Positions 59,528-64,000 of a stretch of DNA of 64,000 nucleotides are shown piece by piece (within the stretch, counting starts at the first letter, position 1; each line of letters opens with the position of its first letter). The position numbers were made by a program, and so were the translations under genes. Below the pieces are notes generated by a model, which was not told where the DNA came from, did no database searches, and worked only from the letters and a program-made list of their open reading frames with translations. The DNA is from Catenulisporales bacterium (lineage in GTDB: Bacteria > Actinomycetota > Actinomycetes > Streptomycetales > Catenulisporaceae): assembly GCA_019510485.1 (NCBI GenBank), contig JAEKKI010000169.1, forward strand, positions 1 to 64,000. Reading direction: 5' to 3'.

Positions 59528-60666
59528 ATGAACGATCACAAGCGGATCCGGGTGGCCGTCGTCTTCGGCGGACGCTCCAGCGAGCACGCCGTCTCCTGCG
59601 TCACCGCCGGGTCCGTCTTGGAAGCGCTGCGCAACGGACCGGATCCGGACCGCTATGAGATCCTGCCGATCGGGATCGCCGCCGACGGCCGGTGGGTGCT
59701 GGCCGAGGGCACCGACGGCGCCGGGCTGCGGCTGGCCATCACCGACGGCAAGCTCCCGGAGATCGGCCTGCCGGCCTCGGCCGAGCGCGCGAATCTGGTG
59801 ACCATGGCCGGCGACCCGACGGCCCGCGACCTGACCGTGCACGAGCCCGGAGCCGTGCCGAAGTCGCTCGGCGAGGTGGACGTCGTCCTGCCGCTGCTGC
59901 ACGGCCCCTACGGCGAGGACGGCACGCTGCAGGGCCTGCTGGAGCTCTCCGGGATCCCCTATGTCGGCTCCGGGGTCCTGGCCTCGGCGGTCGCCATGGA
60001 CAAGGAGTTCATGAAGCGGCTGCTCTCCCAGGCCGGGTTCGACGTGGGGCCGTACGAGGTGGTGCGGCCGCGGGACTGGGCCACCGAGGAGGGCCGCGCC
60101 GCGGTGCGGCTGGCCGTCGAAGAGCTCGGATACCCGGTGTTCGTCAAGCCGGCCCGCGCCGGGTCCTCGATGGGCATCCCATCGAATCCGCGCGCCACCA
60201 CGACCCGAAGGTGTTGGTGGAGGCCGCGATCGTGGGCCGGGAGATCGAGTGCGGGGTGCTGGAGGGCATCGGTCCCATGGACCGCCCCGAGGCCTCGCTG
60301 CCCGCCGAGCTGCGGGTCACCGGTCCGCATGTCTTCTACGACTTCGAGGCCAAGTACCTGGACGGCAGCACCGAGGTCGACATCCCGGCGCGGCTGAGCG
60401 AGCAGGAGGTCGCCGACGTCCAGGAGCAGGCCGTCGCGGCCTTCGAGACGCTGGGCTGCGAGGGCCTGGCGCGCGTGGACTTCTTCTACCAGGAGTCGGC
60501 CGACGGCGGTCCGGGCCGGTTCATCATCAGCGAGCTCAATACGATGCCGGGGTTCACTCCGACGTCGATGTTCCCGCAGATGTGGCAGGCCACCGGACTC
60601 TCGTACCAGGATCTGATCGTGCGGCTGATCGACTCGGCGCTGCGGCGGCCGACCGGGCTGCGGTAG
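59528..60666 (+). pseudogene. ddl: D-alanine-D-alanine ligase Ddl, interrupted by an out-of-frame deletion
   Basis: Peptidoglycan enzyme of the ATP-grasp fold. The first frame (59528 to 60178) has VAVVFGGRSSEHAVSCVTAGSVLEAL, PLLHGPYGEDGTLQGLLEL and YPVFVKPARAGSSMGI. The second frame, from 60181, has IESARHHDPKVLVEAAIVGREIECGVLEG and continues through the magnesium and ATP motifs (RVDFFYQ, IISELNTMPGFTPTSMFPQM) to the stop at 60666. Relatives have about 12 residues between SSMGI and I-E-x-A-R, so some 37 bases appear lost at 60178-60181. In frame 1 the protein would be truncated at residue 289 with a nonsense tail. TAGGGT eight bases before the ATG suggests a leaderless start. Because Ddl is normally essential, a sequencing or assembly error is a serious alternative. 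Confidence 0.88.
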
Positions 60667-60693
60667 GCGTTCGGTTCACGCCGCTGCCTTGGC

Positions 60694-61287
60694 TCATTCC
60701 GGCTGATCGTCGACGAACTTTCCGGCCTTGTCCGGGATGTTCTTCACGATCATCGGTGCCAGATCGACCAGAGCGTTGGAGGCCGCTTCCTTCTGCAACT
60801 CGTCGTCGAAGGGCACGATGACTTCCACGTAAGCGGCACGGTCGGTGGTGGTGTACGTGACGCTGTGCTCGTGCTCCTGAATCAGCCAATTGACGAACGC
60901 GGAGTCGCCCATGTTCGCGTACCGGTTCTTCAGCGGCGTATAGTCCGGGCCGCCGACGGTGATCTCAGGGGGCTCGGTCACACCGCAGCGCAGGATCGTG
61001 GCGGGATAACCCCACGCCGCCGCACGCCTCTTGACGTTCCGGTCGTCCCCGACCACGCCCCGTCGGTGACCGCCCTCCACATCGGACGGCAGAGCCTTGA
61101 TGAGGTTCGTGCAACTGGCCTGAATCGCCGGGTCGGAGCTCGCCGGCAGGTCGACGCGGACCGCGCCGGTGCGGCCGGCGTGATAGCCCCAGACCCCCGC
61201 GGCGCACGCCAAAACCGCGGCTGTCGTCACAGCCGCGGTCGGTATCCAGCGTCCGGTCTTCGGTGTATCCGCCTCGTTCGTTCCCAC
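60694..61287 (-). CDS. DUF3515 domain protein
   Basis: A 197-residue protein with one N-terminal membrane helix (VTTAAVLACAAGVWGYHAG) and an extracytoplasmic DUF3515 domain: ASCTNLIKALPSDVEG, AAAWGYPATILRCGVTEPP with a likely disulfide between the two Cys, and NWLIQEHEHSVTYTTTDRAAYVEVIVP. Function is unknown. It is conserved in actinobacteria between ddl and thiL, as here. The start ATG at 61287 begins MGTNEADTPKTGR. Confidence 0.87.
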   Translation of the reverse strand: MGTNEADTPKTGRWIPTAAVTTAAVLACAAGVWGYHAGRTGAVRVDLPASSDPAIQASCTNLIKALPSDVEGGHRRGVVGDDRNVKRRAAAWGYPATILRCGVTEPPEITVGGPDYTPLKNRYANMGDSAFVNWLIQEHEHSVTYTTTDRAAYVEVIVPFDDELQKEAASNALVDLAPMIVKNIPDKAGKFVDDQPE

Positions 61288-61305
61288 GCGGAACGGTCTA
61301 TCACA

Positions 61306-61542
61306 TCACTTGAAGTGCACGATGGGGCAGGTCAGTGTGCGGGTGATGCCCTCGATGACCTGGATCCTGGCGATCACGAGCCGACCCAGCTCGTCCATGG
61401 TCTCGGCCTCGGCGCGGACGATCACGTCGTAGGGGCCGGTCACGTCCTCGGCGGTGGTGACGCCCTCAAGATCGGCGATCGCCTGCGCCACGGCGGCCGC
61501 CTTCCCCACCTCGGTCTGGACCAGGATGTACGCTTGAACCAC
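61306..61542 (-). CDS. Lrp/AsnC ligand-binding (RAM) domain protein without DNA-binding domain
   Basis: A 78-residue stand-alone RAM domain: VQAYILVQTEVGKAAAVAQAIADLEGVTTAEDVTGPYDVIVRAEAETMDELGRLVIARIQVIEGITRTLTCPIVHF. Such proteins lack the helix-turn-helix and may bind amino acids or partner with full-length Lrp proteins. AGGAGG lies four bases before the GTG at 61542, fixing the start. It is 18 bases upstream of the DUF3515 gene on the same strand and divergent from thiL. Confidence 0.9.
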   Translation of the reverse strand: MVQAYILVQTEVGKAAAVAQAIADLEGVTTAEDVTGPYDVIVRAEAETMDELGRLVIARIQVIEGITRTLTCPIVHFK

Positions 61543-61700
61543 GTGTCCTCCTACTGTCGGAAACGCCACCGTACCCTGCGCTTCCCACATTCCGGGAGTC
61601 CATGCCCGCCGGGCGGTCCGGTGCCGTTCACCCATTCGAGTTGCCCCGCGCACCTCGGCGATCGCGTTCGTCGCGGCCCGATCCGGGTTACGGTACCGGC

Positions 61701-62633
61701 GTGGAGACCGTGGAGATCATCGACGACGTCGGCGAGTTCGGGCTGATCGCCAGGATCCAGGCCCGGCTGCCGCTGACCGCGCCGGAAGCGCTGGTGCCCT
61801 CCGGCGACGACGCGGCGGTGCTCGCCGTCCCCGACGGCCGCCTGGTCACCAGCGCCGACCTGCTGCTGGAGGGGCGCCACTTCCGCCGCGACTGGTCCAG
61901 CGCCCGCGACGTCGGCCACAAGGCGGCGGCCCAGAACTTCTCCGACATCGCCGCGATGGGCGCCCGGCCCACCTCGCTGTTGCTGTCTTTGGTCCTGCCC
62001 GGCGACATGCCGGTGGCGTGGGTCGAGGAGTTCGCCGACGGCGTGGCCGCCGAGTGCGCGCCGCTCGGCGTGATCGTGGCCGGCGGTGACATGGTGCGCG
62101 GGGACGTGATCACGATCTCGGTGACGGTGTTCGGGACGTTGGAGGGGCGCGCTCCGGTGCTGCGTTCGGGGGCTCGGGCGGGCGACAGGGTGTGTGTCGC
62201 CGGGCGGTTGGGGTGGTCGGCTGCGGGGTTGGAGTTGTTGGCGGCCGGGACGCCTGGACATTCCGATTTCTTGCTGGCGCACCGCCGCCCGAGCCCGCCG
62301 TACGCGGCCGGTCCGCAGGCGGCGCGGGCGGGGGCGACGGCGATGCTCGACGTCAGCGACGGCTTGTTGGCCGACCTGCTGCACATGGCCGTGGCCAGCG
62401 GTGTCGCAGTGGACGTCGACAGCACCCTGCTGCCGGTCGCCCCGGGTCTGCGCCTGGACCAGGTCCTCACCGGGGGCGAGGATCACGCGTTGGTCGCGAC
62501 GTTCCGGCCTGGTGCCCCGGTGCCCGAGAGCTGGCAGGCGATCGGCACGGTATATGCCGGCCCCGCCGCCGTGACCGTCGACGGCAAGCCGTGGGAGGGT
62601 CCCGCCGGGTTCAGTCATTTCGGTAAGCAGTGA
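61701..62633 (+). CDS. thiL: thiamine-monophosphate kinase ThiL
   Basis: ATP-dependent kinase making thiamine diphosphate. It has 310 residues: EFGLIARIQARLP near the start, PSGDDAAVLAVPDGRLVTSADLLLEGRHFRRDWSSARDVGHKAAAQNFSDIAAMGARPTSLLLSL, GGDMVRGDVITISVTVFG, and LDVSDGLLADL, then LTGGEDHALVATF. The metal-binding aspartates are all present. The stretch between VDVDSTLLPVAP and LDQVLTGGEDH is about a dozen residues shorter than I expect, in frame. The GTG at 61701 is preferred, though a GTG three codons later is possible. Confidence 0.92.
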   Translation: METVEIIDDVGEFGLIARIQARLPLTAPEALVPSGDDAAVLAVPDGRLVTSADLLLEGRHFRRDWSSARDVGHKAAAQNFSDIAAMGARPTSLLLSLVLPGDMPVAWVEEFADGVAAECAPLGVIVAGGDMVRGDVITISVTVFGTLEGRAPVLRSGARAGDRVCVAGRLGWSAAGLELLAAGTPGHSDFLLAHRRPSPPYAAGPQAARAGATAMLDVSDGLLADLLHMAVASGVAVDVDSTLLPVAPGLRLDQVLTGGEDHALVATFRPGAPVPESWQAIGTVYAGPAAVTVDGKPWEGPAGFSHFGKQ

Positions 62634-62646
62634 TCTGTTTTCACTT

Positions 62647-63926
62647 TCACACGCTGCGCTTCGTGAGCGCGGTCAGGGCCAGCGCCGCCAGTGCGCCGAT
62701 GGCCAGCGCGATCCCGGCGGCGTGCACTCCGGCCAGCGTGCCGAGGACCGCGACGCCGAGCGCCGAGCCGGTCTGACGCGCCGCGTTCAGCGCGCCCTGG
62801 CCGGTGGCGGCGAGGCGCTGCGGGGTGGCGACGGCCATGTCGGCGGTGATGGACGGGATGGCCAGCGTGGTGCCGATCGCCAAGAGCAGCTGGGCGCCGA
62901 TCACCACGGCCAGAGAGGTGTGCGGGCCGACCGCGGCCAGCACCGCGCCGACCGCGATGTCCGCCACCAGCGCCAGCATGATCAGCGGCCGGGCGCCGAA
63001 GCGGTGCGCCAGAAGACGTAGTTCGCGGCGACAGCCGCGACCAGGTTGGCCCGGATCCGCCCCAGACGCAGCAGGTCCGGCGGCAGCACCGGCGCCGCGA
63101 CACGTCGTTCCACGACTGCCACCGCGCCGAACGCCACCGCCGCGGCGGCCAGCGCTAGCAGCGGCGCCGGACGCGACCAGCCGTCGGTGCCGGCGTCGAC
63201 GAGGCCATAGGTCAGGGCACTGAGACCGACGGTGAACAGGACCAGACCGGCGAGGTCGAACCGCCGGGGCCGGCTCGGACGCTGCGCCGACAGCCCGCGG
63301 GCCAGGAACCAGGTGACCAGCGCGATCGGCGGGTTCACCACGAACACCAGCCGCCAGCCGCCGAGCGCGACCAGCGCCCCGCCGAGCACCGGCCCGACCG
63401 CCAGCCCGACGCAGGACAGTCCGGCCCACGCCCCGATCGCCTTGGCGCGCTCCTTCATGTCCGGATACAGCCCGGCCAGTAGTGCCAACGACGCCGGGAC
63501 CATACCGGCCGCCGCCGCGCCCAGCAGCGCGCGGCCGCCGATGAGGAAGCCGGCGTCCGGGGCCAGCGCGCAGAGCACGGATATCAAGCCGAACAGAGCG
63601 AGCGCGCTCTGATACACGCGGCGGGCGCCCCAGCGGTCGGCGACCGCGCCGGAGGCCAGCATGAGTCCGGCGAACACGACGGTGTAGGCGTCTACTGTCC
63701 ACGGCAGCGCGGCCGCCGAGGCGCCCAGATCGGTGCGGACGTCGGGGAGTGCGACGTTCAGGATGGAGGCGTCGAGCAGGACCATGAAGTTGCCGGCCAC
63801 GATGCCCGCGAAGGCCGCGCGGGTGCGGCGGCGGGTGGAGCCTTCCTTAGCGGGGGTGGCGCGTGCCCCGACGGCGGTAGCGGTTTCCGCCGGAGTGGCG
63901 TCCGCAGCGGTATCGATCAATCCCAT
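62647..63926 (-). pseudogene. MFS efflux transporter gene (DHA2-like) with an out-of-frame deletion
   Basis: The 5' part (63926 to about 63009) encodes a DHA2 MFS protein: [40 protein letters not shown], and [27 protein letters not shown]. After NYVFW near 63009 the frame breaks and the next frame resumes as [23 protein letters not shown], continuing through three or four more membrane segments to the stop at 62647. Relatives have roughly 35 to 45 residues between these blocks, about two membrane segments, so a piece is missing and the frame is shifted. In its present form the product stops at 62982 after 314 residues and cannot transport. Confidence 0.85.
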
Positions 63927-64000
63927 GCCTCGACAGTGGCTGATCGGCCGACGATGCCGACAGGCCACGTTTCCGATCGCGCCATCGGCTATTCCGATGG

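Noticed and set aside
1-64000. tRNA, rRNA, insertion sequence, integrase or attachment-site features
   Set aside because: None was seen by eye on either strand; the toxin-antitoxin pair has no transposase or flanking terminal repeats.

Overview
The window is high-GC DNA from an actinomycete. Pointers are very GC-rich third codon positions, many GTG starts, a futalosine-type menaquinone pathway, F420 biosynthesis (cofC), a histone-like HU with a lysine-rich tail, and several gene orders familiar from Streptomyces: hemL / histidine phosphatase / resA-ccdA-resB-ccsB, UbiD-UbiA-UbiX plus an Lrp regulator next to mqnE, and ndgR / leuCD / hupS / cofC / plsC / gpsA / ddl / DUF3515 / thiL. These blocks are joined in an order unlike Streptomyces as I remember it, so a related actinomycete order (for example Catenulisporales) is plausible. 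That placement is inference.

Layout. 1-13.5 kb holds the start of an XPB-type helicase (cut by the window edge), a GH20 hexosaminidase, a TetR/MFS efflux pair with a triple operator, MarC, a PLP trans-sulfuration enzyme, a cold-shock protein, a HAD phosphatase, a sucrase/ferredoxin-like Fe-S protein behind a putative iron box, and a helicase-associated-domain protein. 13.5-26 kb holds mqnD-mqnB, two MFS exporters around a DUF3027 gene, hemL and the System II cytochrome c maturation operon. 26-34 kb holds acidic-repeat and membrane proteins, then the late futalosine enzymes (UbiD-type decarboxylase, MqnP, UbiX) and an Lrp regulator. 34-47 kb holds a PAP2 enzyme, mqnE, mqnA, a RelE/Phd toxin-antitoxin pair, a 5'-altered mqnC, an acyl-CoA ligase, a secreted phosphodiesterase, an amidohydrolase that fits the aminodeoxyfutalosine deaminase step, and menG. 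47-64 kb holds a broken lipoprotein gene, a frameshifted geranylgeranyl-reductase-type gene, folD, a beta-propeller lipoprotein, ndgR/leuCD, hupS, cofC, plsC-gpsA-ddl, thiL and a broken MFS gene.

How the genes work together. Nearly the whole futalosine route from chorismate to menaquinone (MqnA, MqnE, deaminase, MqnB, MqnC, MqnD, decarboxylase/UbiX, MqnP, MenG) lies in about 33 kb, beside cytochrome c maturation and haem precursor (HemL) genes. Much of the window therefore builds the respiratory chain.

Main surprises. Five genes in the right-hand 24 kb carry lesions: the mqnC 5' end is replaced next to a toxin-antitoxin module, there is an 11-bp tandem duplication in the reductase gene, and there are out-of-frame deletions in the lipoprotein, ddl and terminal MFS genes. 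Because ddl and mqnC would normally be essential, assembly error must be excluded before these are called pseudogenes. Regulatory signals worth checking are three operators at exact 22-bp spacing, an iron-box-like site, a perfect 12-bp hairpin whose loop starts with a start codon, and several predicted leaderless starts. No tRNA, rRNA, IS element or CRISPR array was seen.
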